DNA of 64,000 nucleotides from Algorimicrobium hallyeonense (GCF_042657385.1 NZ_JBHSLA010000001.1:434001-498000), one strand, 5' to 3'; positions 1 through 8,315 are shown, counted from the stretch's first letter. Notes: generated from the letters alone by a model not told the origin. Translations and numbers: made by a program.

Positions 1-1308
1 TTTCGCCTCCAATTCCTCCAATTTTACATCCTGATATTTTTTGGATGCCGTACAAATACCTTCTGGCCCAAACTCTTTACTCAAGGCTAAAAACTTTTTA
101 GGACAGGAACTTCCCGCTTTGTTGTTATCAATACGGGTTTGCTTATAAAACTCGTTAGAGGTTCCCTTAATGGTATTAAAAGGCACGCCTAATGGCGAAA
201 TACCGCTTAAATACAAATCGGATTCTTTAGCTTCTGCCAATAACTTGCGTGTTTCGATGTCCACAGATGTAGCTTCTGGAACTAATAAAAATGGACTGCC
301 CCAACCTACAGAATCTACCTGATAATTGTCAATTAAAAAATCGTGTTCCGCAGCCGTACCAACACCACCTTGAACGGTTATTTTTATATCTAATGGCTTT
401 TCTGGGATATACAACGCTTTATCTGTTAATGCTTTTACAAAAACGTTATGTGTGTCTTGTATTAGTTCTGATTTTTTGCTTTTAAATTCTTCTAAAATGG
501 GTCCCAACAAATGCCCGTCTGTAGCAAAGGCATGACCACCACAATTTAAACCAGATTCAATTCGGTATTCAGACACCCAAAGACCCCTTTTAGCTAAAAA
601 TTTCCCCTGAATTATAGCAGAACGGAAATCGCTTACTTTTAAAATAATTTTCTTTTTAATCTGATTTTTGGCATTGGGATAAAAATCGATGAAATTTTCA
701 AAATAACTATACAATCTTGGGTTCATACCTGCCGAAAGCACCACAGACGAACTTAAATTACTATTAGCAAAACCGCGAAGTGATGCGTGTGCATCATTAA
801 ATTCTACTGGTAATTGTTCCGATTTAATAAAGTTTTCTTTATCAATTTTGGTCATGATATTCACATCAATTTCACCAGCCGATAAATGAGAGTCTACATA
901 GTTTTTAATGCTATCTTTAAGCATCAAACCTTCATCTAACAAATTTGAAAGTCCTTGTTTGATGTTGGACTTATTGGGAAGCATATCTATAAAATTCTCT
1001 AAAGCCGATTTACTTTCTGAAATTTCTTCTTTAAATTTTACAAACTTATTTTTAACAATGGTATCAACCAAGTTTAAATATGCTGTAATACGTTTAGCAC
1101 GATAATCGTCCACCTTTTTAGAAATTTCCTGATAAGGCAGACTAAATTTTTCACTATAAAAAGCGTTCATACGTTCTAAAAGCTCATCGTCAATAATTGA
1201 AATTACAGACGAAATCCCGTATTGCGCCACACGAATAGGGCTATCTATGGTATAGGCTAAACCCATAACAGGAATATGGAAATTATGTGTGTGGTTGGAT
1301 GCTCTCAT
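1..1308 (-). CDS. Nitronate-monooxygenase-like TIM-barrel protein (3' part outside window)
   Basis: The frame is open from an ATG at 1308 to the window edge (436 codons), so the C-terminus is missing. I do not recognise a named family. The N-terminus (IPVMGLAYTIDSPIRVAQYG, residues about 12-31) and a later GGVGT stretch followed by VGWGSPFLLVPE recall the start and the phosphate-binding glycine loop of FMN-dependent nitronate monooxygenase/PfaD-type TIM barrels. That fold assignment is inference. The composition is that of a soluble cytoplasmic protein with no signal peptide. It diverges from the broken gene to its right, and its upstream region carries a TGAT-N4-ATCA box. It could equally be a lineage-specific protein of unknown function. 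Confidence 0.6.
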   Translation of the reverse strand, partial: MRASNHTHNFHIPVMGLAYTIDSPIRVAQYGISSVISIIDDELLERMNAFYSEKFSLPYQEISKKVDDYRAKRITAYLNLVDTIVKNKFVKFKEEISESKSALENFIDMLPNKSNIKQGLSNLLDEGLMLKDSIKNYVDSHLSAGEIDVNIMTKIDKENFIKSEQLPVEFNDAHASLRGFANSNLSSSVVLSAGMNPRLYSYFENFIDFYPNAKNQIKKKIILKVSDFRSAIIQGKFLAKRGLWVSEYRIESGLNCGGHAFATDGHLLGPILEEFKSKKSELIQDTHNVFVKALTDKALYIPEKPLDIKITVQGGVGTAAEHDFLIDNYQVDSVGWGSPFLLVPEATSVDIETRKLLAEAKESDLYLSGISPLGVPFNTIKGTSNEFYKQTRIDNNKAGSSCPKKFLALSKEFGPEGICTASKKYQDVKLEELEAK

Positions 1309-1337
1309 GATGTGTATTTTAAAAAATAATTAAGCCG

Positions 1338-1380
1338 CAAAAGTGCTAAATGTAAACTTCCTAAAAGATGATAAATATCA
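1338..1380 (-). promoter_or_regulatory. Putative CRP/FNR-type site and -7 element
   Basis: TGATAAATATCA at 1369-1380 fits the TGAT-N4-ATCA core of CRP/FNR-family sites. Its centre lies 33 bp from the centre of CACTTTTG (minus strand, 1345-1338), a one-mismatch version of the -7 element TAnnTTTG. That spacing puts the box near -41.5, the position of a class II activator site. It serves the gene starting at 1308. Confidence 0.4.
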
Positions 1381-1572
1381 TACCTTTTAGTCTTTTATTA
1401 TTTTAGATTAGAAAATTTTAAAAACAATTGTTGATATACGTCAAGCCTTTACCTTTCTGCATTTATCTTTTCAGAAGAAATATGTACACCAATAGGTTTT
1501 AATTATTACTTTTAAAAACTGTAACATGTACCTATCTATTTCATGTTCTGCAATCTGCCATAAAACCACCGC

Positions 1573-2048
1573 ATGACTACCTTCCCTGTTTCTGCCTCAA
1601 CTCTCTCTGAAACCGCTTTAGGCAACTTCATAAAAGACACGTATCAACTAGCGGCAAATTTTAGCTGTAAGTTATACCGAACAGGTTTAAACCATACCTA
1701 CTTTATTACAGATGGGCAAACCACTTATGTTATTCGGGTTTACTGCTATAACTGGCGAACAAAAACGGAAATTCAGGAAGAATTACGTTTATTAAACCAA
1801 CTTAAAAACAACAACCTTTCGGTTTCATTTCCTATTGCTGACAAAAATGGGATCGTAATTCAAGACATTCAAGCACCAGAAGGACTGCGCCATGTGGTAC
1901 TTTTTTCCTTTGCTAAAGGGGTGACAAAATTCGCGTTATGAAACCAGACACCTGTTTTGCTATTGGCGAAATTATGGCCAAAATTCATAATGAAACCGAA
2001 GGACAGAATTATGAACTGTACAGCCCAAACTTTGATTTTAAAAATAGT
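1573..2048 (+). pseudogene. Broken aminoglycoside/choline-kinase-like phosphotransferase
   Basis: Residues 1-116 from the ATG at 1573 resemble the N-lobe of the APH phosphotransferase family: a small beta-rich region (YFITDGQTTYVIRVY) followed by an EIQEELRLLNQL helix and a PIADKNG stretch. After AKG the frame ends at 1939-1941. The similarity resumes in another frame from 1923 with KIRVMKPDTCFAIGEIMAKI, the APH region just after the hinge, and stops at a TAG at 2046-2048. The catalytic HxD loop and the whole C-lobe are absent. The gene therefore carries a frameshift and a large 3' deletion and should be inactive. It lies directly before the mobile-mystery cassette, as is common at insertion points. 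Confidence 0.75.
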
Positions 2049-2140
2049 GGGTAAGATTTTCGTTCCGAAAATCCGCTAACAAAAACCCGCACTTTTCATT
2101 CACAAAACCGTTGGATTAAATTTAACAGTATCATTAAAAA

Positions 2141-2242
2141 GTAAACCTAATTGTTTACTTTTTTTATTTATTGTAAACATATAAGATTACTTTTTTATAT
2201 ATTTGTAAATGCATATGTTTACAATTTTATTATTTTGTAAAC
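2141..2242 (+). promoter_or_regulatory. Duplicated operator and promoter of the mobile-mystery operon
   Basis: Two inverted repeats with identical layout, GTTTAC-N14-GTAAAC, lie at 2153-2178 and 2217-2242. Extra half-sites occur at 2141-2146 (GTAAAC) and 2205-2210 (GTAAAT). A TATATTTG -7 element at 2198-2205 sits between them, so the first repeat overlaps the -33 region and the second overlaps the early transcript. This arrangement suits repression, most simply autoregulation by the HTH protein encoded next. Confidence 0.6.
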
Positions 2243-2259
2243 TTAAAGCTTTACAAAAA

Positions 2260-2721
2260 ATGAGAAATAAGCACAAACTTTTAATTGAGCAGTTAGACCA
2301 AAAGCTTCGTCCATTCGCTGAAACCCGAAAGATCATGGTTCCACAACGCGGATGGATAAATACAATTAGAACATCTCTCAATATGACAATGGCACAACTT
2401 GGCGCCAAATTAAATATAACACGACAAGGTGTAAAAAGAATTGAAGAAAGTGAGGCTAATGGTTCCATAACGCTCAAATCTTTAAAAGATGTAGCCCATG
2501 CACTGGATTTAAAATTAATATATGCACTAGTGCCAATAAATGGGACCATCAACGATTTAGTTGAAATAAAAGCAGAAAATCTGGCCAGAAAGATTGTATT
2601 AAGAACCAATCAAAATATGAAATTAGAAGACCAAGGAATTGGCGATGAAAAACTAGCTAAAACAATAGAGGAACTGGCTAGTGAAATAAAACGCGAGATG
2701 AAAAAATCATTATGGGATTAG
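2260..2721 (+). CDS. Mobile mystery protein A (XRE-type HTH regulator)
   Basis: 153 aa. It matches the pattern of TIGR02612: an N-terminal LLIEQLDQKLRPF stretch, a conserved VPQRGWINTIRTSL block, then a helix-turn-helix (MTMAQLGAKLNITRQGVKRI, about residues 46-65) and the family-typical SITLKSLKDVAHALDLKLIY. The C-terminus KSLWD is also typical. I chose the ATG at 2260 over the one at 2209 because the latter lies upstream of the probable transcription start and would add 17 atypical residues. It overlaps the next gene by 10 bp, so the pair is probably translationally coupled. It likely represses its own promoter through the two GTTTAC/GTAAAC repeats and may act as antidote to the Fic partner; both roles are inferred. 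Confidence 0.85.
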   Translation: MRNKHKLLIEQLDQKLRPFAETRKIMVPQRGWINTIRTSLNMTMAQLGAKLNITRQGVKRIEESEANGSITLKSLKDVAHALDLKLIYALVPINGTINDLVEIKAENLARKIVLRTNQNMKLEDQGIGDEKLAKTIEELASEIKREMKKSLWD

Positions 2722-3308
2722 AATTTGATTATAAAGTAGGACAAACACCTTTAGACGAAGTTGAAAAGGAGGGTCTTAAAATGAAGTCAATTACTACGCA
2801 AGGGGAACTGGATGAATTTGAGCAATTGAATATTGAAAAAGCTGTCGAATGGACCATTCATACAAAATTGAAACCTGAAAAAATTTTAACGGAAAAATTT
2901 GTAAAAGACTTACATAAAAAAATGTATGGCGATGTATGGAAATGGGCAGGTGAATTCAGAATGACTGAAAAAAACATTGGAATCCCTTGGACACAAATTG
3001 GAATTGAATTAAAAAATTTACTGGACGACACGAAATACTGGATAGAACACAAAACTTTTCCGCCTGAAGAAATAGCTATAAGATTTAAACATCGCATAGT
3101 ATCCATTCATTGCTTTCCAAATGGAAATGGAAGGCACTCCCGAATGATGGCTGACATTATTATGGAATCCATATTCGGGAATGACATATTTACTTGGCAT
3201 CAATCAAATACGGTAAAAGCTAGCGAAACACGAAATAAGTATATAAAATCCTTGAGAGAAGCTGATAATGGTAATTTTACATCGTTAATTGAATTTGCAA
3301 AAAACTAA
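2712..3308 (+). CDS. Mobile mystery protein B (Fic-domain protein)
   Basis: 198 aa. It carries a complete Fic motif, HCFPNGNGRHSR, at residues 133-144, with the catalytic His, the phosphate-binding NGNGR and the final Arg. Fic enzymes usually transfer AMP or another nucleotide-derived group onto target proteins. Upstream features typical of TIGR02613 are the ITTQGELDEFEQLNI helix (about residues 27-41) and the MYGDVWKWAGEFR and WIEHKTFPPEEIA blocks. I do not see a clear (S/T)xxxE(G/N) inhibitory helix in this protein, so inhibition may come from protein A or another partner. The target is unknown. Its start overlaps the end of protein A. Confidence 0.88.
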   Translation: MGLEFDYKVGQTPLDEVEKEGLKMKSITTQGELDEFEQLNIEKAVEWTIHTKLKPEKILTEKFVKDLHKKMYGDVWKWAGEFRMTEKNIGIPWTQIGIELKNLLDDTKYWIEHKTFPPEEIAIRFKHRIVSIHCFPNGNGRHSRMMADIIMESIFGNDIFTWHQSNTVKASETRNKYIKSLREADNGNFTSLIEFAKN

Positions 3309-3329
3309 AATTAGCTTAAACTGAAAAAG

Positions 3330-3989
3330 ATGCTGAACTACAACAAAATATTTCTGATTAGAGAATCTTATTCTAATCGTCCATTTAGAGGTGTTATTGA
3401 AAATTTTGATTTGGCCGAACCTAAAATTTCAAGAGGAGAAAAACACATAACAGAAACGGTTACGGTAAAACATATAATGGGTGGACAAACCCTTTATGAT
3501 ATAATTTGGACAACCAATGCTTTTCCGCTAATAGTTAGCGAAAGAGTAATTAGGTTATTTAAATCAAATGGAATTACAGGTTGGAAAACATACAATGTTG
3601 AAATTCGCTCAAAAAAGAATGAATTGATTGACCAAAATTTTTTCGGACTTATTATAACTGGTCGCTGTGGCCATCGAGATTATTCTAAAAGCTCAATAGT
3701 ATTAAGCAAAATTGGAGTGTACACCAAACCTCACATTAAAGGTTTTTATTTTAACGATGATTCTTGTGACGATTCTGATTTATTTATGAGTAACCCAGAT
3801 GACGAAGGACATTCAACTATGCATCGTTTTTGCTCACAAAATGTTGTAAACCTATTTCAAAAAGAAAAAATAAAGAATATTAATTTTGAAAACCTAAATG
3901 AGTCAACATTGGCAATTGAATTACACCAAATACCCCTGACTGACAAACAAAAATCTGAAATGGAAAAATTAAAAACCAACGGTAAGTAA
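3330..3989 (+). CDS. Unrecognised 219-aa protein linked to the Fic cassette
   Basis: The gene starts 21 bp after the Fic gene in the same direction, with no visible terminator between them, so it may belong to the same transcript. There is no signal peptide or membrane segment. A central block (NGITGWKTYNVEIRSKKNEL, about residues 76-95) and GRCGHRDYSKS (about residues 110-120) recall proteins loosely labelled Imm11/DUF1629-like, which are often immunity proteins. I am not certain of that match. Several paired acidic residues (DDSCDDSD) lie near residue 150. It could be a third component of the Fic system, an unrelated immunity gene or cargo. Confidence 0.6.
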   Translation: MLNYNKIFLIRESYSNRPFRGVIENFDLAEPKISRGEKHITETVTVKHIMGGQTLYDIIWTTNAFPLIVSERVIRLFKSNGITGWKTYNVEIRSKKNELIDQNFFGLIITGRCGHRDYSKSSIVLSKIGVYTKPHIKGFYFNDDSCDDSDLFMSNPDDEGHSTMHRFCSQNVVNLFQKEKIKNINFENLNESTLAIELHQIPLTDKQKSEMEKLKTNGK

Positions 3990-4020
3990 TGAACAACTCC
4001 TATTTAAATCAAGTAAACGT

Positions 4021-4419
4021 TTATTCCAAAGAATATTCTGCAACCAATTTCACAAAATCCAAAGAACTAATCATGCCTACTATATTTCCTTCGTCCATTA
4101 CAACCATGTGGTGTACGTCGTGCCTCAGCATCATTTTAGCGGCCGCATTAGCGCTTGAATTCATATGGACTACATGAACTCTAGATGATGTCATGACATC
4201 TTCCACAGTCGTGCTTTCTTGAACATCTTTATTCATATCCGTCGTGGTGACAATACCGCGTATAATCATCTCCGTATCTAATATGTCTTTGGAATAGGAT
4301 ATAATGGGAATAGCATTAATTCCTTTATCCTTCATTCGCGCTCTTACCTCAATAACACTGTTTTCTCCTTTAGCTGTAATAACTGGTGCTGACATAAAAT
4401 CTTTTACTTGTATTTTCAT
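4021..4419 (-). CDS. Two-CBS-domain protein
   Basis: 132 aa made of almost nothing but two CBS motifs. CBS1 covers roughly residues 8-66 (VKDFMSAPVITAKGENSVIE to GIVTTTDMNKDV). CBS2 covers about 73-128 (VEDVMTSSRVHVVHMNSSAN to GMISSLDFVKLV). Such stand-alone Bateman modules bind adenine nucleotides and sense energy or redox state; the partner here is unknown. The gene is monocistronic and convergent with the 219-aa gene, whose end lies 31 bp away. Its upstream region carries a good CRP/FNR-type box, which fits the frequent control of CBS and stress genes by oxygen or energy signals. Confidence 0.85.
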   Translation of the reverse strand: MKIQVKDFMSAPVITAKGENSVIEVRARMKDKGINAIPIISYSKDILDTEMIIRGIVTTTDMNKDVQESTTVEDVMTSSRVHVVHMNSSANAAAKMMLRHDVHHMVVMDEGNIVGMISSLDFVKLVAEYSLE

Positions 4420-4481
4420 AAACTCTTGGTTTAAATTTTATAATACTAAAAGCAGAAATAACCATCCACTCGCCATAATTG

Positions 4482-4524
4482 TAAATATAAGATTATGTGA
4501 GCCTAATTCATATGATATTAATCA
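4482..4524 (-). promoter_or_regulatory. Putative class II CRP/FNR-type promoter
   Basis: TGATATTAATCA at 4513-4524, extended to the palindrome ATATGATATTAATCATAT, has its centre 33 bp upstream of the centre of a minus-strand TATATTTA (4489-4482), close to the -7 consensus TAnnTTTG. This is the same box-to-promoter distance as upstream of the gene at 1308. Confidence 0.45.
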
Positions 4525-4696
4525 TATTAAGTTGAATAGACAATGTAGAAAATAAAGAAGTAGCAACTAAAACACTTTTTAGCTTTTTCTGTTGTATGCT
4601 TCCACAGTTGATAAAATGAGATGTGAATTAAACAGGCGACGTTTTAAGCGTTTATCATTCAAATGTTCGACCTATGCTTGACCTACCTAAAAAACA

Positions 4697-4724
4697 AAAG
4701 CCTTTACATTTCTGTAAAGGCTTT
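4697..4724 (-). terminator. Intrinsic terminator of tRNA-Asn
   Basis: A perfect 12-bp stem, AAAGCCTTTACA paired with TGTAAAGGCTTT, encloses a 4-nt loop. Read on the minus strand it is followed by a T-rich run (TGTTTTTT), and it begins 11 bp after the tRNA 3' end. Confidence 0.8.
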
Positions 4725-4735
4725 GTCTAACTGTG

Positions 4736-4809
4736 CTCCTCCTCTTAGGCTCGAACTAAGGACCCTCTGATTAACAGTCAGATGCTCTAACCAACTGAGC
4801 TAAGGAGGA
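4736..4809 (-). tRNA. tRNA-Asn (anticodon GTT)
   Basis: A complete 74-nt cloverleaf on the minus strand: acceptor stem TCCTCCT/AGGAGGA, D arm AGCTCAGTTGGTTAGAGC, anticodon stem TCTGA/TCAGA with loop CTGTTAA (GTT), T arm with TTCGAGC, and G as discriminator base. CCA is not encoded. It is transcribed alone and ends at the hairpin at 4697-4724. Confidence 0.95.
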
Positions 4810-4903
4810 GTGTTATCGCTTTTGCGAGGGCAAATATATATATATTTTTAATTACAACAAAACAAGATTTGATTTTTTCTGAAAAAAATTTTCATCTTTA
4901 TTG

Positions 4904-6232
4904 TCATTCAAAAATCGCTTTGTAAATATCATTTCCATTTGCAAACAACACCAAGGATATAAGTAGTATGAAACCAACTAGTTGCGCATACTCCATAAAT
5001 TTATCGCCCGGTTTTCTACCCGAAATCATTTCGTAAATTAAAAACATAACATGACCACCATCCAAGGCAGGAATCGGCAATAAATTTAAAACACCTAACA
5101 TAATAGATAGGAAAGCGGTAATAGCCCAAAAAGCTTTCCAGTTCCATGATGGTGGAAACATATTTCCAATGGCTGCAAATCCACCCACTTGAGCTGCACC
5201 TTTTTTCGTGAAAATGTATTTAAACTGTGCCAAATAATCCTTAATAGTCCAATAACCTAATGCGGCCCCTTTAGTAATACTTTCGCCAAAGGAATAATCC
5301 TTATGGTTAATTTTTACATAGTCTGGATCGGTTCCTTTGGTTATTATACCAATAGTAGCATCATCACTTGGAGTTACTTTTAAAATTTCATTTTCGCCAT
5401 TACGTTCTACAACAAGACTTACTTCTGGTGCTTGTGTGTTTTTCAGTACAAAAGACAAATCCGTTAGGTAATTTATTTCTATTCCATTAATATTAACTAA
5501 TTTATCCGTAACCAAAAGTCCTGCTTTTTCAGCTGGGGAATCTGGCACAATAGAATCTAATACAAATGGTGTTCGTGGTGCCATGGCAGGTAAATCGCCA
5601 GCCTCAAACAACTGCGTTCCTATATCTTCTGGCAATGTTAGCGTTTCGGTAACTCCGGATTCACGTTCTACTTGTATTTCTTTAACATCTCTAAATAGTA
5701 AGTGGGACGTAATATCTGTAACTTCAGAAAAAGGCTTGCCGTCTACCGATACTATTTTGTCACCTTGTTGGAAACCGTATTGCTCCATAGTTTTAGTAAC
5801 ACCAAAACCATATTTAATATCGTCCTTAGTTGTGTAGTCCGTTCCCCAAACAAACAATATCATCATATAAATAACGAAACCTAATACGAAGTTTACAAAT
5901 ACACCACCAAGCATAATTATTAAGCGTTGCCATGCTGGCTTGGTTCTAAATTCCCATGGTTGTGGTGGTTGAGCCATTTGTTCCTTATCCATGCTTTCAT
6001 CAATCATTCCAGCAATTTTTACGTAACCACCTAATGGCAACCAGCCGATTCCGTAAACGGTATCGCCAATTTTTTTCTTGAATAATGAAAACTTAATATC
6101 GAAAAACAGGTAGAACTTTTCTACACGTGTTCCGAATAATTTTGCAGGAATAAAATGACCTAATTCATGTAAAACAATAAGAATAGACAGACTTAAAAAT
6201 AATTGTGCTGCCTTTATTAATATAATTGTCAT
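4904..6232 (-). CDS. rseP: RIP metalloprotease RseP (site-2 protease)
   Basis: 442 aa, a typical length. This inner-membrane zinc protease cuts membrane-embedded substrates such as anti-sigma factors. The zinc motif HELGH is at residues 22-26 within the first membrane segment. Two PDZ-like regions follow in the middle (around GFQQGDKIVSVDGKPFSEV and SPAEKAGLLVTDKLVNINGI). The third zinc ligand lies in the LLPIPALDGGH motif near residue 390, before the last membrane segments. It is probably monocistronic: the next minus-strand gene ends 73 bp upstream of its start. The anti-sigma target is not in the window. Confidence 0.95.
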   Translation of the reverse strand: MTIILIKAAQLFLSLSILIVLHELGHFIPAKLFGTRVEKFYLFFDIKFSLFKKKIGDTVYGIGWLPLGGYVKIAGMIDESMDKEQMAQPPQPWEFRTKPAWQRLIIMLGGVFVNFVLGFVIYMMILFVWGTDYTTKDDIKYGFGVTKTMEQYGFQQGDKIVSVDGKPFSEVTDITSHLLFRDVKEIQVERESGVTETLTLPEDIGTQLFEAGDLPAMAPRTPFVLDSIVPDSPAEKAGLLVTDKLVNINGIEINYLTDLSFVLKNTQAPEVSLVVERNGENEILKVTPSDDATIGIITKGTDPDYVKINHKDYSFGESITKGAALGYWTIKDYLAQFKYIFTKKGAAQVGGFAAIGNMFPPSWNWKAFWAITAFLSIMLGVLNLLPIPALDGGHVMFLIYEMISGRKPGDKFMEYAQLVGFILLISLVLFANGNDIYKAIFE

Positions 6233-6305
6233 AAGAGATTCTTCTTTTTATAGCGCACAAAAGTAGTGTTTTAACACCATTTAGAAAACTATAAGCGCTT
6301 TATTG

Positions 6306-8243
6306 CTATTTTTTTAACACGGTTTTGTTTATAATACCACTATTCGTTTCAAACTTAACAAATAGTATTCCAGAAGCGTAGCCGGAAAAATCCATGCTAG
6401 AACTCCATGAACGCGTTTCCAAAAGCTGCCCTAATGCATTGTAAATTTTCACATTATTAATCTGCAAGCTTTCTGGCTTCTGAATATGAATCCTATTAGA
6501 AGTTGGATTTGGATACACCATTAAATTGGCTTCTAAATCAAAGTTTTCCGTGGATAGTGTTACCGAATTGTTTTTGGATATGATATCACTTTCAGGATCA
6601 AAAAGCACATCAGCAACCGTAAAATTGACGGTTTTTAAAAAGCCTTGATTATTACTAGTATTATCTAAAATAACATCTAGTGTTTCGCCATTGGTGCCAA
6701 TCAATCGGACAGGAATTGGCACTTCAAAAAAGCTGACAGACGCATGACTTTGCACTTGAGATACATGTAAATATACCGAAGTTGAAGATGGCTGATTCCA
6801 GGATAATGTGTAGGTAGGATACCCTTGATTATAAATCCAATCGTTAAAAAACTCCGTTAAATCTTCACCGGTAGAGGTTTCAACAATATTAATAAATTCA
6901 TCTGTTTTTGCGTATGCATAAGCATGGTCTGGGTGATTTAAGTAAACATTCATAGCTTGAAAAAATGGGACGTCACCGAGTTTTTTCCGAAGCATATGCA
7001 CAACCATAGACCCTTTATTATAACTTAACCGACTACTAAAAATACGGTTAACACTGGTGGTATCTGAATCAGACAAATACACAGCACCTCCAGGTTGTGA
7101 GGTAATAGAAGCAACGCGCGCTTGTTTAAAAGCTCTGAACTCGTCATTACCATCCAAGTTCTCTACAGCTAATCCAGCTAAATACGTTGCAAACCCTTCA
7201 TTCAACCAAATATCTTTCCAACTGCCACAGGTAACTTTATTTCCAAACCACTGATGCGCCAATTCATGTGCTATTAGGTTTTGACCAAAACTTCCCATAA
7301 AGGAAACCGTTGTATGCTCCATGCCGCCTCCCCAGCCAAATTGAGCATGACCATATTTTTCATCGGCATATGGATAGCTTTCAAAAAGGTTTGAAAACAC
7401 ATTCATAATATCAACTGTAATTGGTGTGCTAGCTTGTGCATAGGCTAAATTTTCTGGATACACATAATTTACAATATCAAATGGCGCTCCATTATTAGCT
7501 ACTTCGTGAGAATACACCGTATAATTGGTTGCGGCAATAGCAATTAAATAGGCAGGAATAGGATAATTGTGTTTAAATCTTGTGGTTTTATAATTTCCAG
7601 AAACCGTCTGGCTTATTTCCAATCCATTGGAAACAGACACATATTCCTCATTATTTGGTGTAAATTGAGGTGTCGTTAAATAAACATCTATGGAGTCTAT
7701 TTTATCAATTAAGTCCTGTTTGCATGGCCACCACCCTTTAGCGCCATAAGGCTCTGAAAGGGTCCAAATTACCGGTGTTCCACTATGTGTAGTTTGCTCA
7801 AATGAACCGAAACCCGAACTTTCCGGATTTCCAAAATAGGTAATCGTCAATGAGTCTAAAACACCTGTATTTTGAATTTGCGGTAAGGTAATAACCACTT
7901 CATCCGCAGCATTATGAATAAAAGCCAAACTAGTTCCGCGCTGCGTAATTTGGGAAACCATCATATTATCTGTTAATTCAAATGTAATTTGTGATAAGGC
8001 TTCCTTCGCTTCAAAATATGTAGTAACATCTCCCGAAATAAATGCAACAGCTGGATCAACCGTTAAATTTAATCGATGATATTTTACATCGTAATTGCCC
8101 GTATTTAGGCTAAAACGTTGATTCATTTTTTTTAAGGCCATTTTGGCTTCAGCCTCTTGAATTTTATTGAAGGATTTTACATAATCCTGCGCCATAAATG
8201 GTGTTGCAATTAAAAATAATAGGAGAAATAAATACGGTTTCAT
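6306..8243 (-). CDS. Secreted M1-family aminopeptidase with T9SS sorting domain
   Basis: 645 aa from the ATG at 8243. I prefer this start because it opens directly into a signal peptide (KPYLFLLLFLIATPFMAQ) where an upstream ATG would add 15 residues. M1 hallmarks: the exopeptidase loop GWGGGMEHTTV, the zinc motif HELAHQWF at 326-333, and the third ligand in WLNEGFATYL about 20 residues later. The last 75 residues (LMVYPNPTSNRIHI ... ILFVKFETNSGIINKTVLKK region) form a type A T9SS domain. The protein should be exported to the cell surface or medium to release N-terminal amino acids from peptides. Confidence 0.93.
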   Translation of the reverse strand: MKPYLFLLLFLIATPFMAQDYVKSFNKIQEAEAKMALKKMNQRFSLNTGNYDVKYHRLNLTVDPAVAFISGDVTTYFEAKEALSQITFELTDNMMVSQITQRGTSLAFIHNAADEVVITLPQIQNTGVLDSLTITYFGNPESSGFGSFEQTTHSGTPVIWTLSEPYGAKGWWPCKQDLIDKIDSIDVYLTTPQFTPNNEEYVSVSNGLEISQTVSGNYKTTRFKHNYPIPAYLIAIAATNYTVYSHEVANNGAPFDIVNYVYPENLAYAQASTPITVDIMNVFSNLFESYPYADEKYGHAQFGWGGGMEHTTVSFMGSFGQNLIAHELAHQWFGNKVTCGSWKDIWLNEGFATYLAGLAVENLDGNDEFRAFKQARVASITSQPGGAVYLSDSDTTSVNRIFSSRLSYNKGSMVVHMLRKKLGDVPFFQAMNVYLNHPDHAYAYAKTDEFINIVETSTGEDLTEFFNDWIYNQGYPTYTLSWNQPSSTSVYLHVSQVQSHASVSFFEVPIPVRLIGTNGETLDVILDNTSNNQGFLKTVNFTVADVLFDPESDIISKNNSVTLSTENFDLEANLMVYPNPTSNRIHIQKPESLQINNVKIYNALGQLLETRSWSSSMDFSGYASGILFVKFETNSGIINKTVLKK

Positions 8244-8307
8244 GTGCTGGTTTTTAACTAAAATAATAATGAATGTTAAAAATACCACTTAAATCTCTAT
8301 TCTGTTG

Positions 8308-8315
8308 TAATTTTG
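8308..8315 (+). promoter_or_regulatory. -7 element of the SCO1-like gene
   Basis: TAATTTTG matches TAnnTTTG exactly and lies 42 bp before the ATG at 8357. It is intergenic, between divergent genes. Confidence 0.5.

Larger units (their letters stand above)
4420..4735. other. Intergenic region between the CBS gene and tRNA-Asn
   Basis: No supportable gene. It holds the promoter of the CBS gene with its TGAT-N4-ATCA box (4482-4524) and, at the right end, the terminator of the tRNA gene (4697-4724). The middle, about 4540-4690, shows no structure I can interpret. Confidence 0.6.

Noticed and set aside
2187..2609. 140-codon frame opposite the mobile-mystery A gene
   Set aside because: The plus-strand gene matches a known family and has matching operators; the opposite frame has no family features.
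3989..4177. 62-codon open frame after the 219-aa gene
   Set aside because: It lies almost wholly on the complementary strand of the well-supported CBS-domain gene, and its composition is that of an antisense shadow.
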